DNA from: Cryptomeria japonica
Taxonomy: Eukaryota; Streptophyta; Pinopsida; Cupressales; Cupressaceae
Reading direction: 5' to 3'
Length of the DNA stretch: 64,000 bases
Assembly (NCBI RefSeq): GCF_030272615.1
Contig: NC_081415.1
Location: 379,343,392 to 379,407,391, forward strand
The notes beneath the pieces were generated by a model. The model saw nothing but the letters and a program-made list of their open reading frames with translations. It was not told the DNA's origin and did not search any database. A program made the translations under genes and the position numbers. This document shows, in pieces, positions 11,224 through 22,867 of this stretch; position 1 is the stretch's first letter; each line of letters opens with the position of its first letter.

Positions 11224-12959
11224 AAAGTCATATAAGCATTTGATAGTTTACAAGTTTGATTCCAATGTTGGTGCAATTTTGGTTTTGATGTAACCTAATT
11301 TCAAAATAGGAAAGATATATCCAAGATTAGGAACCTAGTATAGATTGATCAAGCTTCGTGATAGAGGATTTGATTATCCTGATGAGAGTCTTGATAAGGA
11401 TGTTGATTTTTGCACTTAAGATGTTTGAATCAATAGTTTGCTGAATGTTGATGTTTATAGAACCTTTTGGAAATAACATATAGGATTAGCAACCTAGTTG
11501 TTTTGAGCTATCTTGAAAATATGTAATGGTTTAGAGACAAACCTACTTCAAGGATTATTTTTGATGTTTTGATACTTTGATTTTGAGTTGGTGCTTCAAG
11601 TGTTGGAATGCTTTTTGTTTTATCCTTTTGATCACACTTTTCAAAAATTCGTTGATTTTCAATTGCTTTTAGATGATAATTTTCTTTAATTTTTGACCAT
11701 TTGAAACATGTTATAGATATAGAAGACACAATTTTTAATAAATGAAAAGCACAAGCAAGTACAAATCCCTATGGCAGGCTGAGACAATAGTTGTTGGATC
11801 TCACATGGAGTTTCCCCTGAAGCTATGCTATTCAAAGTGGATATTTAGATGCTTGACCCCACTGGCTCCACCCTCGGCACTCACTTCTTCGGGGCAGCCA
11901 AGCACCAGTTTCCATGAAATCTCCTCATGGAAAACTTTATATCTCTACTAGGAACCGTATGTATGTGAGCCACTTCAGAGGTCCGACCTCCTGCGCCAAC
12001 AACTAGAAGGTTTTTGGCAACTAGTACAAATAGTTTTTAGTAAAGGCTTCTGGTCATGTGGCCATACATGTGGCACTTTTAGCTCTATAAATACAGAAGG
12101 TTCCTAGCCTATAAAGGTTACGCTCCATAGGGTTTATGGGGAAACATGGTGTCGGTATGAACTTATCAGCACATGTTATTTGAACTTTCATCACAAACAT
12201 GATTTATTTAGAGTGGATTGGAAGGACTCGGTATGAGCCCGTTTCCACTTTAGGTTGTTCCCCTCTCACTGGCCCCCTCAAGGCAACTCGGGAAGGTAGG
12301 CCCTCTAATGGATTAATTTCTTGAAAGTAAAGAAAGCGTAAAAGAGTGGGTTTGGCTTTTTGATCACCCAATTAAGGGGAGAGCATATACCTACCACTTT
12401 CGAGACACGGAATACAAGCATTGTTTTTAACTTTCCATAGCAATGTGATCTATCCTCTACTTGGAGATTTTGCTCCAACAAGCATGGTGTTTATTTTAGC
12501 CCCATATAGAAAATGATTTTCTAAACTAGGACTTGGAAATCCTGGTCAACAAAATGAAAATCGTGGCAAAAAAGTAACTTGCTTCGTAAGAACAAACAAG
12601 TTGATTGTTCTTTTTAACTTGCAAAATATAAGATTGATTGTGTTTTTAACCTTTGCAAGAAAATAAAAGAGTGTGAATCCTAACTTTGCAAGAAAGTAAA
12701 TGTTTGATTTATTGTTCTTTTTACCTTGCAAATGTGATTATTTTTAGAGCTCAAAAACAAGTGAGGTACTTTTTAGAACACCAACTTTGAAAATGAAGTT
12801 CTTTTTACCCAAAAGGAAATATGAGTTCTTTTTAACCAACTTTGAAAAAGCTAGGAAAGAAATCACAAAATCCTAAATTATCTTCTCCAAACCTACAAGA
12901 AACTATTAGAAATCTGCAAAATAGTAAAAAGTTAGTGAAAAACCTTAGGTGGGCTTCCA

Positions 12960-13270
12960 CAAGCCTAATTTCAAATCAGTTACAAACTTTTTGTCAAATG
13001 CGCTATCCTACGATTCAAAAGTGCTAACCTGCATTACAAAAGCGCTAATCTACGTTACAAAAGCACTAACCTGCGTTACAAAAAGTGCTAATCTTTAGAC
13101 AAAAGCCCTAACCTGCATGACATATGCGCTAACCTATTGTGCAAAAGTGCTGATTTTTTGACAAAAGCGCTAACCTACATGACATATGCGCTAACCTATG
13201 ATGCAAAAATGCTAACCTACAATGCAAAAGCGCTATCAAAATTGACATATGCATGAATCTGCATTACAAA
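12960..13270. repeat. Degenerate tandem repeat, unit about 22-25 bp (gcgctaacc motif)
   Basis: At least ten imperfect units of the form acaaaagcgctaacctgcat, with the variable core gcgcta/gcacta/gtgcta, adjacent to the Gypsy-1 primer site. A similar array occurs at 45,180-45,560 near the 3' LTR of Gypsy-2, and a looser gcgcat-bearing version at 19,600-19,990. Confidence 0.75.
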
Positions 13271-13320
13271 TATGTTAATTTTATTTTTTTTTGAGATTTT
13301 TAAAAGTATATGCGAGGTCC

Positions 13321-13339
13321 AGCCCCATGGTGGGCGCCA
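13321..13339 (-). promoter_or_regulatory. Primer-binding site of Gypsy-1 (tRNA-Lys-like)
   Basis: On the minus strand the site begins TGGCGCCCACCATGGGGC, three bases after the LTR end. It matches the complement of the 3' end of plant tRNA-Lys(CUU) as I recall it, with one mismatch (CATGG for CACGG). It marks where reverse transcription would start and fixes the element's orientation. Confidence 0.8.
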
Positions 13340-13342
13340 AAA

Positions 13343-14555
13343 TGTGTGAGCTTGAATTTCATCCTTAGAATGTTACCTATAATAAGTTATTTTCACAAAA
13401 TACAATGGAAATGCATACAAGAAATCCAAAATCCACCAATGAAACTACATGAAATAAATATTAAAATAAAACATTGTTTTACCTTTCATTGTGTCCTAAC
13501 TCCACTATTCCTGGTTGCAGATGGTGTGCTCTCAGACAATGCACTGTTGGCTTCCAAGATGTCATATGAAGAATAGACTGATAACTTGTAGTTAACTGAT
13601 AGTATGATATGCAAAAGCTACATGATTATGCTAAAATGATTATGCTAAAATGCTATATGATAATTGCTATTGCTATTTGCTTCAAAAACTCACGGATGCA
13701 TATGATTAGCTTGCAAAATGCACTTGAAGTCTCTTCAAGTCTCTTCAAGTCTAACTCTCTCTCAACTGAAGCTCTTGATTTTATAGACTTTGAGAGGATA
13801 AGATGATGTGGCTCAGATCAATGGTCATGATTAGATCTGCAAATTTGAATGGTTGTGAGCAAAGGTGAAGGTTGAGAGAAAGGGGGAAGGAGAAGACAAG
13901 TGTCACTCATCTCACCTTGACTGGGTTGCTGACTGAGGGAATCTAGGGATTGTTGGAGGAAATTTAGGCATGGTAGGACAAGTGGACTCAAGTCCTTCCC
14001 AAGATGTAGGGGGTGTTGGAGAGAATATAGGAAATGGTTATGAAATATGTGTATGTATACAATTTCATTAATTTTGGAGGTTGAAGATAAATGATGAATT
14101 AATATTTAAGGAATATTAATTTCCTTAGCCACATGTTTGATGAGTTGGCAAAGAGAAGATGAAGTGGAGATGGAGGGTGAGTTAGAAAAAGGGATTAAAT
14201 AATTTAGGAATTATTTAATATTTGAGACTATAGGATAGGAGAATAACTATTAAATATTAGATATTTAATTGTTTGGAGAAGATAATTAAACATTAGATAT
14301 TTAATTAACTTGGAGGAGATAATTAAATATTAAATATTTAATTAACTTGATTAGAGGAATAATTAAATATTAGATATTTAATTAATTAGAGGAATAAGAT
14401 AGATGAATTAATTAATAAAATATTAATTAATAGAAAGACATGAAATGAATTAAACAGATTAATCTTTTCGAATTAACTATTTAATAGACGAATAATTATT
14501 AAATAAATATAAAATATTTATATAATTGCTCATATCCAATTTTTAGGTGTATACA
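13343..14555 (-). repeat. 5' LTR of Gypsy-1
   Basis: About 1,213 bp. In element direction it starts TGTATACACCTAAAAATTGG and ends AAGCTCACACA. A TATA-like box (tctataaaatc) lies at 13,786-13,777. The U3 part (14,190-14,420) is made of palindromic attaaatattagatatttaat-like units. The 46.1-kb LTR shares the TGTATACAC start, the ttaattaa-rich U3 and a TATA box in a similar place, and the 56.2-57.5 kb LTR has the same layout. Confidence 0.8.
14190..14420. repeat. AT-rich palindromic tandem units in LTR U3
   Basis: Repeated units of about 40-50 bp, each containing a near-palindrome such as attaaatattagatattt separated by gag/ggaggagat-type spacers. Similar attaattaaatattaat-rich sequence is in the 57.2-57.54 kb LTR, so it is a family trait of the LTR. 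Confidence 0.6.
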
Positions 14556-14611
14556 GATTGTATTCTTTATCATATGGCAACCTAAAACTCATGACCTAAT
14601 TATCTTTTTCA

Positions 14612-17600
14612 CTATATGGATGGAGGATACTTTATAACAACTTGATTTGCTTCTCTTTCAAAAGACTCAAAAAATGTCCCTGTGCATACAATTTTATCCA
14701 TGCTACTCTCCAACAAATCAGTATCCAAATCCTCACAAATTAGTTCCACCTAAGTGTTGATGATTATCTTTGCCTCTTCCTTACATAGCTATAAAGGCTT
14801 GACAACTCCATTCTCATCCAAAATCTCTAACAAAAGTGTATCATTTAACTCATTGAAACTTCCCATCATCTCTCTTGTTTTTCTCTCTATGCTTTCTAGT
14901 TGGATTTGAGCTTCTTGCATTGACTTCACCAACAAATAGGTTGGTTGAAGTGTAGGTGGCCTCTCAACGTGATATTTAGAAGCCATTGACATTAGTCTAA
15001 GCTCATTTTCCCTTGGTAACCATTTGGTAAATAGAGGTATTGCCACCTCTTTATCTTGATCAAAACCTTGAATATTAAACAATGAAGAATATAAAGAATA
15101 AATACAATTCAATTTGTTGTCAACTTTTTCATTTAAATGAGTTAGTAAAAAGCTAACTATTTCTCTTTTGTCAAAGGCACACTGATCATTTAATTCCTTC
15201 ACTTTATTTTTCAATTTTGTGATTTTCTCCAACGGTTGAGCTCTTGTTGGATCAGTTGACCTATTTGGTTCTTCAACAATTGGCTCTGATGAAGAACACT
15301 GAATGGCTACATCAACAAGGATAATAGGAGGAGACCTTGATGTTAAAGGTGTTGAAGTAGTTATAGGGGCAGCAGGGGATGCTTCCAATTGTTTTTGTGT
15401 AAGAAGTTGAACCCTAGATTACAACTCAATACATCTATGTTGCACCTTGTTATATTCACCAAAAAGGTTTTCATACTTTCTTTGGTATTCTTCCTTATCT
15501 TCCTTCTCCCTCTTAGCTATCTCATGGGCCAATTTGGCCACATCCACAGTTAACTTTGAAGCTTCTACATTTGATGTATCTACAGTTCTCTTAATTATTA
15601 GGCTTCCCCTCAAATTAGGGTTGATATCACCAATATCAGGTCTTCTAGGCCCTTGCTCTAATGACCAAATGGCTAGTGTAGCATAATCTTGTACAAATTC
15701 ATACCCTTTTAATGCCAACCTAGCTTCTTCTTCAGAATTGAAAGGTTGGTGTTCTGATTTCTTGATGGCATGAAAGGCCATTGCATCAGCAATATCCCAC
15801 TCAGGCAAAATTAGGACCCCTGCTTGGCTGATGATTCTTCTACCTTCTTCAACAGTTATCCTTTTAGATTCTTCCATCATCTCAGCCTTTACCTCTTCCT
15901 GATTATCCTAATCAGTATTAACTAGCTTTTGGGATTTCCTTTCTTCACATCTCCTCTTGCACTCATCAATATTTATCTCCCACACTAGTTGCAAGAAAGC
16001 TTGGCTTTATACAAAAGCCTCATCTTCAATAAATTTATCACAGGCCTCCTTTCTTGTATCTTGGATGGCCTTTCCTTGTATATCTAGTAGAGAAAGGTCC
16101 CAGTCTAATGACCTTGGTGGAGATGGGATCCCCACCTGCAACTATTCATTAGTAAAAATTATCAAATTCTCCTCCTCTGGTTCTGGTGCATGCTATTCTT
16201 TAGGCTTGTCAATTTTTTGCCTTTTAGATGGAGGAAGTGAAGGAAGAGGTGAAAGGCTCCTTTTAGGTGGAGATTCAACATCTCCAATCATTGCCCCTTT
16301 AAGGGGCCCACATTGAGGCTCAAGGGGTTTTTCTTGTTCCATTATCCCTTTTCCCTTCATCTTTATCTCTTGTTCCTTCTCATTGTCACCTTCATTTCTT
16401 ACCCTTTTGTAAATAACCTTCCCTTTTAAATGCATGGGGACATGTTTCTCTTCCTTTGGCTCTCCTTATAATGGTGTTGTTGATCTTTGTATTTGGGGCC
16501 TTTATTGTGGAGGCTTTGACAGTGGCCTTTGTTGCGCTGCTACTTTTGAAGGATCTTTTCTCATTTCTTGGCCATTTGCTATCTCCAATTTTTCCACCTC
16601 ATCCATCAAGTCATACATGACTTCATCAAAATTTTCCATCAAATGATCCATTTTCTTATAACATGGTCTGAACTCTATCAATGGATCATACTTTGGATCC
16701 AACCTATGGACTTTATCAAGCATCTTCTTGTAAGCTAGCCATCTTTCTTTTTTGACCTCTTGTTTATTCAAATCAAACTCATTCCTGATTATATCTTCTA
16801 GAAAATCAAAATAATGAGGCATCTGGGTTCCTTTTATTCTTTTTCTAAATATTTGAAAGAAACCCTCTGGATCACTATGCCTCTTTATGCTAACTCTTAA
16901 ACAATAAGGAGACATAACCTTTTCAGAATGGACCCATCCTCCTTTAAGAATTACAAAATAAGGAACTAGTGTAATCAGGGAAGAAGGTGCCTTTACCTTT
17001 CTTTGTCAGCTCTTCTTCATGTATGCAACACAATTGCCACAACTTCTGCAAATCCTAATCTCAGTAGAACATTGATGGGCACTATATGTGGCTATCCACG
17101 AAAACCATATACCCTTATAACTATGCTCATAGAATAGGGAATGATATCCCCCCAATTATTCTCAATCTTCAAATCTGGTTTTCTTTACATTGGCCTCAAA
17201 AAATCATGCAATTCTACTAGAATCCTAGGTTGATTTACTACCATTCGAGCCCTAAGTCCGGATGCAAAGCAATTATTAAATCTTATATAACTTGCATCCT
17301 TTCTGTCCCATGACATATTCATGCTCCAAACCTGCACTATCATGTTTTCTCCATCCACCACCCTTCTCAAATCCATTTCTTCTGCAAAGAAATTTGCATT
17401 CTTGTACAAGAATATGTACATAAGGATGGAATACCAGTATAATGAGGTATTAATGTCCCCCTTTTTAATTTTCAACAACCCATCATATAATCTTGTCTGC
17501 AAGGTATGGAGAAAAGTCATATATTACTGCAAAATGGGGATGTTGAATCTGAATCCCCATGTGCATATATGCTTTTGGGATTACTGTACCTGGATGGAGA

Positions 17601-18242
17601 CCTAAAATCTAACATAGTGAGAAGAATGTAGCCCTGAAATAGTGTAGAAAAGCACCAATTGGAAAAGTCTCTTCAACACTTGGGCCAATATAATATTGAG
17701 TGTCTGATGCCTTAGCCAAGTGAGACGGGAGCAATCTTGCTTTGATTAAATACCTTTTATTTTCATATTCTTTCCTTAGTTCATCTAAATCAATAGGTTC
17801 CAATAGTGTAGAAGGCTCATATAGATCAAATGCTTTCTGAAACTCCTCTCTTGTGATAGACAACAAAATTTCTCCCTCATTTCCTCTTATGACCCTCAGA
17901 ATTGGGTCATATCTATCTGCAACTGATCTGAGTAGGTGAACATCCATGAACACAATAGGCACCACCAATTTGCCTATCATACTGTCATGCCTATGAAAGT
18001 GGGACTGGTAAATTCCTCTGACCAAACCATAGCTTGAACATGTTTAGCCTTGACATAAGCACCTTTGCATCTGATATCTTGCAAGCTTTGTCAACTAAAC
18101 CTTCACCTAGGGTTTGTCCATGTGTAAACCTCTTCCCTTGGTACTTATCATTTATTAAGGGCTTCAATTAGTACAAGAAATCATCATACAAATTTCTATT
18201 CAAGTATTTTGTCTATCTTGAATGATTTCTCTGAGGTGCCAT
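14612..18242 (-). pseudogene. Degenerate ORF of about 1,200 codons, unnamed retroelement-associated family
   Basis: I do not recognise this gene by name. The start MAPQRNHSR (18,242) and the end at tandem stops TAG-TGA (14,614-14,609) bracket a frame broken by a frameshift near 18,020, a +/- pair around 17,185-17,520 and about ten stops, many TAG or TAA where Gln is expected. N-terminal part: an IVFMDVHLLRSVADRYDP block, LLSITREEFQKAFDL and SLYWYSILMYIFLYKNANFF. Middle: a basic/acidic linker with a nuclear-signal-like PPSKRQKIDKPKE. C-terminal part: Lys/Glu-rich, likely coiled-coil. The N-terminal blocks match the second ORFs of the two RT-less LTR elements (37.6-39.9 kb and 62.3-64.0 kb). 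Gypsy-1 lies against its 3' end. It could be an extra ORF of a large retroelement whose other parts are lost. Confidence 0.6.
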
Positions 18243-20340
18243 TACTTAATCTAGGGTTTCTACTATAATCTTTGAATCTATAAATTAAAGACTAGGGCTA
18301 GCATGACAACTTAATTGTAACAATAATTTAGGCAAAATTATCACCCCTCTCTATCTAACCTCTAACCCTAGAACAATTTATAATTCTTTTCCTATTATTT
18401 TCATGCAATTTATAGCTTTAATTGCTTCGAAAGAGATGAGAAAAGCTCAGACGACTTATTGCTTTAAAACGCACCAAAAAACCCTAATTTCACCTTATAA
18501 GAACTCCTTGAAATCTCCTTTGGCTCTGGAATCTCTCTACGATCTCTTTTGAATGCTTTGGTGATTCAAAATAACTCAAAAAATGTATTTAATTATTTTC
18601 TATAGTGAAGAGTCACCGTCCTATCCGCCATTACTACTCGCGCGAGTGTAGAAAAAGGCTCCATTTTCATTTGAATCAAATTTGAATCTGAACCATTGAT
18701 CATATCCATGTTGGCAAATCGCACGAACCAGACTAGTCACTCTGACATTGATTATCATATGTAGCAAGCGGGCCCATCAAAAGGTATGACATAACATATC
18801 CAACTCATCGCCATCTCATCGGTCCCACCCTCGACTTACCTTGGCCTACCTTGGACACATGGCATCATCTCGCGATGCCGTGATGAGTATCCTCCTTGCA
18901 TCTTCGACTGTGGGGTTGAGAGAACTGTCTGATCTGCTCAAACGTTACCTTCTTGCCACAGTGACCGCTAACCTTAGCCGTTTAACCATCTAGCACCTTT
19001 TTTATTTGGTTAAAACATCACCATCCATTTAATGCATGTGCAAATTGAAGAGTCTTTAGTAGATCGACCTTTAGTGTATAGACACCGGCAAAATAAAATA
19101 AGGTTCGAACTTAGGAAAATAATAAAAACGCTTGCTAAAATATTAAAAGGGGACCCACCTAGGATGATAAAGACAAACATAACATTGGTAAATAAAGGTG
19201 GACCTACCTGCGGGGCTAAAATAAATGCAACTTAGTAGACGTAGGAAAATAATAAGGGGCTGACATAAAATTTAAATGCCTATGAAAATAACATGCCCCT
19301 TTCATGATCGGATCATCCTCAGCCTTAAGTGGAAAAGGTAACACGGGATTATAAAAGGTTTAAGGGTTTTAATAATAAGACAATCAAAAAGGCATAAACC
19401 CTAAACCCTAAGCTTGAGGGCAATAACATAGAGAAAAATTAATTCAAAATGACCTCACATGAACATCAAATTTTCTCTAGGTCATTTTGCAGGACTATCA
19501 AACTGCTTGAACATTGTTCTTTGTGTTTTAAAATCATTAATCAGAAATATCATCCATTGAAACACACTCAAATTTAGTCAAAACTAAATATCAACCTCTG
19601 TCACAACATAGCATATCAACAACAAACATTAATGCATTGATAGACTACAACAACGCATACATAGAAAAAAATAGTGCATGTCAAAGACCGAATGATGCAT
19701 AGAGTTGACAGTATAGCACATAGATAACCCAGATCAATGCATTAATAGAACAGTCAAGCGCATTCTTAATGCACATGAACGCATCTAGAGATCAGACTAT
19801 CATATCATTAAAACATAATAACATATCATTGAAACATCACATAAAAACCCAGATTAACACATTGAGAGTTCATAGTAGCTCATAGGTAGGACAGCATAGT
19901 GCATCAGTGGTTCAAAGTAGTGCATTCGGAAGACAATTTATTGTTTCATTTCTCTATTCTAGCGCATTGATATTTTCATATCTCAGACAGAGAGTAGAAT
20001 TGGAATTTTCATAGGAAGATAATCATGAATTTGGATACCCTTTTCAGAGTAGATTCCATGTTCATCATTGTTATATTGATCCAAAACTGAGACAAACAGG
20101 TTTCACAAGTGAAATTATTTCAACAAAGCTGAGATCAAACACTATAAGTGCATAATAATCAATTTTTGTTATCTGATTTCTCAGCACTGTTTCTCAGGAT
20201 TAATCACCCTTCATCATGAAATGAGGGTTGCTAAATTAGATCAACCTAGTCTTATTCATATGATATTACCTATTGGACTTGGGTTTCTAATATCACATCA
20301 AATTTGCACTCATAAGAAAGATCAAAGCTTAAAAACTCCT
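18243..20340. other. Non-coding region between the unnamed ORF and Gypsy-2 gag
   Basis: No gene seen. 18,243-19,070 is likely the upstream region of the minus-strand ORF: it has several ccctaa/ccctaat stretches and is richer in CG than its surroundings. At 19,077 a sequence starting TGTATAGACACCGGC resembles a gypsy LTR start, but no matching end or primer site was found. The last part (about 19,600-20,340) is likely the Gypsy-2 leader. The 5' LTR and primer site expected for Gypsy-2 were not found. Confidence 0.4.
19600..19990. repeat. Loose repeat with gcgcat/gtgcat/gcacat motifs
   Basis: Short motifs such as agcgcatt, aatgcatt and agtgcatc recur every 20-40 bases upstream of the Gypsy-2 gag. 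The pattern recalls the gcgcta arrays at 12,960-13,270 and 45,180-45,560 but is more diverged. Confidence 0.4.
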
Positions 20341-20681
20341 AATCACTTGTATGCCAGTTTTGACCAAAAATAAGAGGAGGAAATTAAAACAACATAAGCA
20401 AAAACAAAAACCTATGATGGGTGATGAAAATCCCTTCTATAGATCCCACAATCAAGATGATGATGATGAGGAAATAACTAAGGAAACTATCAAATAAGCA
20501 CAACAAGATCCAAAATTTTGTAAATTTATGGAAAATTTTTTGGAAATGGATAAAGAGAAATATTTCCTCATGTTAGCACATCAAGTTGTTAAGTTCCCTC
20601 ATGACTTTGATGTCATACAGTTGAAACAAAGTGATAGAACAAGCAAAACTCGAAATGATACCAGTGATACAATAAAAGAAT
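20341..20681 (+). pseudogene. Gag of Gypsy-2, N-terminal part, cut by copia insertion
   Basis: Begins with a YMPVLTKNKRRK-like segment matching KYMPVWTRAQYE of Gypsy-1, then an acidic part and the block MDKEKYFLMLAHQVVKFPHD, matching KEKEKYLLMLAKSRAKLPQD. One stop follows TKETIK at about 20,496. The reading frame is split by the copia element at 20,681 and continues at 27,461. Confidence 0.8.
20677..20681. other. Target-site duplication of the copia element, left copy (AGAAT)
   Basis: AGAAT lies immediately left of the LTR at 20,682; the identical AGAAT follows the other LTR at 27,456-27,460. It defines the insertion site in Gypsy-2 gag. Confidence 0.92.
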
Positions 20682-21111
20682 TGTGAGATTTTGCCAAGAT
20701 CAAGGGCACAATGAAAAGTATAAAAAAGAGACAAAAGAATGACAAGAACAAATTGTATTCTCATCAATATGCAAATGATCAACTAGATTAACCAATACAA
20801 TGAATATAGGCTTTCTTATATAGGCAAGGTCATATGGATGTACGAGCACACAATCATGACATGTGGCTCAATGAGAAACAAGGGTAGGTAGGAGAAATAA
20901 TATAATATTCCACAAGAGGTAGATGACCCACCGAATGTGGAGTGTAATAGCAAAATAAGACCACAAAAGGTGGAATTTCTCCTACAAGCTATATCCCTAT
21001 GTGCACACTTCCCTAAGTGTCTCAAATCCAAACTACGAAGAGATGCATAATCCTAAGTTAACTTAAGTAAAGTGTAATAATATCCATAATGAATATTTAT
21101 TTACACCAACA
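20682..21111 (-). repeat. 3' LTR of the copia element
   Basis: In element direction it starts TGTTGGTGTAAATAAATATT and ends CTTGGCAAAATCTCACA. Near-identical to 27,008-27,455. Confidence 0.93.
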
Positions 21112-21121
21112 CCCCTCTTAA
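21112..21121 (-). promoter_or_regulatory. Polypurine tract of the copia element
   Basis: Minus-strand TTAAGAGGGG directly precedes the 3' LTR. This is the usual plus-strand primer position. Confidence 0.8.
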
Positions 21122-21439
21122 GTGCAACTTAGGGGAATGAAGACTCAAGTCAACAATGCAAGATTGGTCCCAGCTACTAGGCCATAATAGGTACCCATGT
21201 ACAATATGCAAATGCAAGCAAAACAATGAAATGCAATCTCTCACAAATGGAGAAAGGGAGAAAACCAAGTGGGAAAAAAGTCCCCCCCAAAAGAGAGATG
21301 ACTGTGCAAAATACTCTCAAAGAAGAAGGACAAAACCTCAAACAGGAAAAAGTCCCCCCTATAAGAGAGGAAGGAGAAGTCAGCTGACCCCTAATGAGAC
21401 ATCCCGCACCCCCAAGAGAGCTCGCAACTACTGGAACTT

Positions 21440-22867
21440 ACTCTCGGTGAAAGGTTTGGTGAATATGTCTGCAACCTGTTCTGTTGTAGGACAATATTGT
21501 AAATCAAGGACCTATTCCTGAATCAGCTCTCAGATGTAGTGCATATGGATCTCGATTTGTTTGGTCTGCTAGTGCTAGACTAGGTTCTTTGAGATTGCAA
21601 TAGCACTCTGATTGTCACAATCATGTAGAACTGTTGGTCATGGAGTGGTGAACCCAAACTCTATGAGAATCTGCTGGAGCCAAATGGTCTCAGTCGCTGT
21701 GTTAACAACTCCTTGATACTCAGCCTTATTCAAAGAGAGAGCAATAACATGTTGCTTCTTACGCTACCAACAAATGGGGCCCAAACCAAGGTGGAAACTA
21801 TAACCAGAAGTAGACTTACAATCATCAAGATCGCCAGCCCAATCGAAGTCTGTGTAACCAACCAAGCGAAGTCCTGTGCTTGTTGCATAGTGAATCCTAT
21901 AGTGATGTGTACCCTAGATGTAATGAAGGATACGTTTGGCTGCTTTCCAATGAAGCTCATGTGGTTCTTGCATGAAGTGGGAAACCATGCCAACCACAAA
22001 TGAAATATCAGGGCATGTATGAGTCAAGTAGATGAGACTACCCACAAGCTGACGATACAATGTGGCATCAACTGGTGGAGAAGAACACTAAGCCTCAAGC
22101 TTGACTCCTAAAAGAAAGGGAGTCAGTGCAAGCTTACAATCAGCCATATGAAAGTGTGCAAGTAGATCAAGAGCATACTTGGGTTGCGATAGTGTAATCC
22201 TAGAAGGTGACTATGAAATCTCTATCCAAAGAAAGTAGTGCAAAAGACCCAAGTCAGTAATAGAAAAAATGTCATGCAAAGTAGATTTGACCCTACTAAT
22301 GATGGATGTGGTGCTCCCTATAATGATCAAATAATCAACATAGAGCACAAGTATCAAGTGAGAGTCATCCTATCGCAAAATGTAGACATTCAGATTGAAA
22401 TGACACCTAGTGAACCCTGCTGAGAGAAGAAAGGAATCCATCTTGGTGTACCAAGCCCTGGGGGCCTGCTTGAGGTCATAAAGAGATTTCCTTAGTCTGC
22501 AAACCAAGGAAGTATCCTAGATGAAACCCTATGGCTGCTCCATATAAATCTCCTCATCAAGATCACCATGAAGAAAAGCACTTTTCACATCCATCTGATG
22601 TATAGCCCAAACATGAGCTGCAACAATAGCAAGTGTCAAGCGAATGGAGTTCATCTTGGCTACGGGCACAAAGGTCTCAGTATAGTCAACACCTGGAACC
22701 TGAGAGAAACCTTTTGCAACAAGATGAGCCTTATACTTATCCACACTACCATCCACTGCAAACTTGGTCTGATAGATCCACTTACATTGAACCATCTTTC
22801 TCCCCTTAGGGAGATGGACTAAATCCCATGTGTTGTTCCTCATCAAGGAACTATACTCTTCCTCCAT
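21440..22867 (-). pseudogene. Reverse transcriptase and RNase H of the copia element
   Basis: RT starts with the copia motifs NNTWDLVHLPKGRKMVQCKW and DYTETFVPVAKMNSIRLTL, then QMDVKSAFLHGDLDEEIYM. The catalytic YVDD reads YVDY (around 22,333-22,345), a change of a catalytic Asp. RNase H follows with a DFDWAGDLDDCKSTSGY-like block and ends near the conserved ADIFTKPFTESKF (about 21,450). Stops occur after YMEQP and at several later sites, so the enzyme is dead. The catalytic change plus the stops place decay after insertion. Confidence 0.9.

Larger units (their letters stand above)
10986..13320 (-). other. Long 5' leader of Gypsy-1
   Basis: About 2.3 kb between primer site and gag with no sustained reading frame. 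It holds a 23-bp direct repeat (11,147 and 11,201), stretches rich in cttgcaagaaa/gttcttttta motifs (12,540-12,850) and the gcgcta repeat block next to the primer site. Parts (12,330-12,400, such as aaggggagagcatatacc) resemble 55,630-55,660 in the third gypsy element (aaggggagaggatacgtc), which supports reading both as leaders of related elements. Confidence 0.6.
1..14555 (-). mobile_element. Gypsy-1: Ty3/gypsy (Tat-like) LTR retrotransposon, left end outside window
   Basis: A near-complete but decayed element. In element order it shows a 5' LTR (14,555-13,343), a primer-binding site (13,339-13,321), a leader of about 2.3 kb, gag, protease, linker, RT, RNase H, a second (archaeal-type) RNase H and integrase ending at 3,447, then a spacer and an antisense PMD ORF. 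The 3' LTR is not in the window. The domain order with two RNase H regions and the integrase tail sequence LGPFVIVATYGSGAYKLS point to the Tat group of Ty3/gypsy; this is family knowledge, not a tree. The element abuts the 3' end of the 14.6-18.2 kb ORF. The five bases outside the LTR are GATTG, but the matching duplication would lie off-window. Confidence 0.85.

Noticed and set aside
11742-12430. Possible LTR with TATA-like tctataaatac at about 12,080
   Set aside because: No TG/CA ends, no pair, and the region fits inside the Gypsy-1 leader, whose 5' LTR is clear at 13,343-14,555.
12960-13270. CRISPR-like array
   Set aside because: Units are degenerate and directly tandem with no unique spacers of fixed length, and the context is plant retrotransposon.
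19077-19092. TGTATAGACACCGGC as a gypsy LTR start
   Set aside because: No polypurine tract before it, no end and no primer site found, so not called as an LTR.
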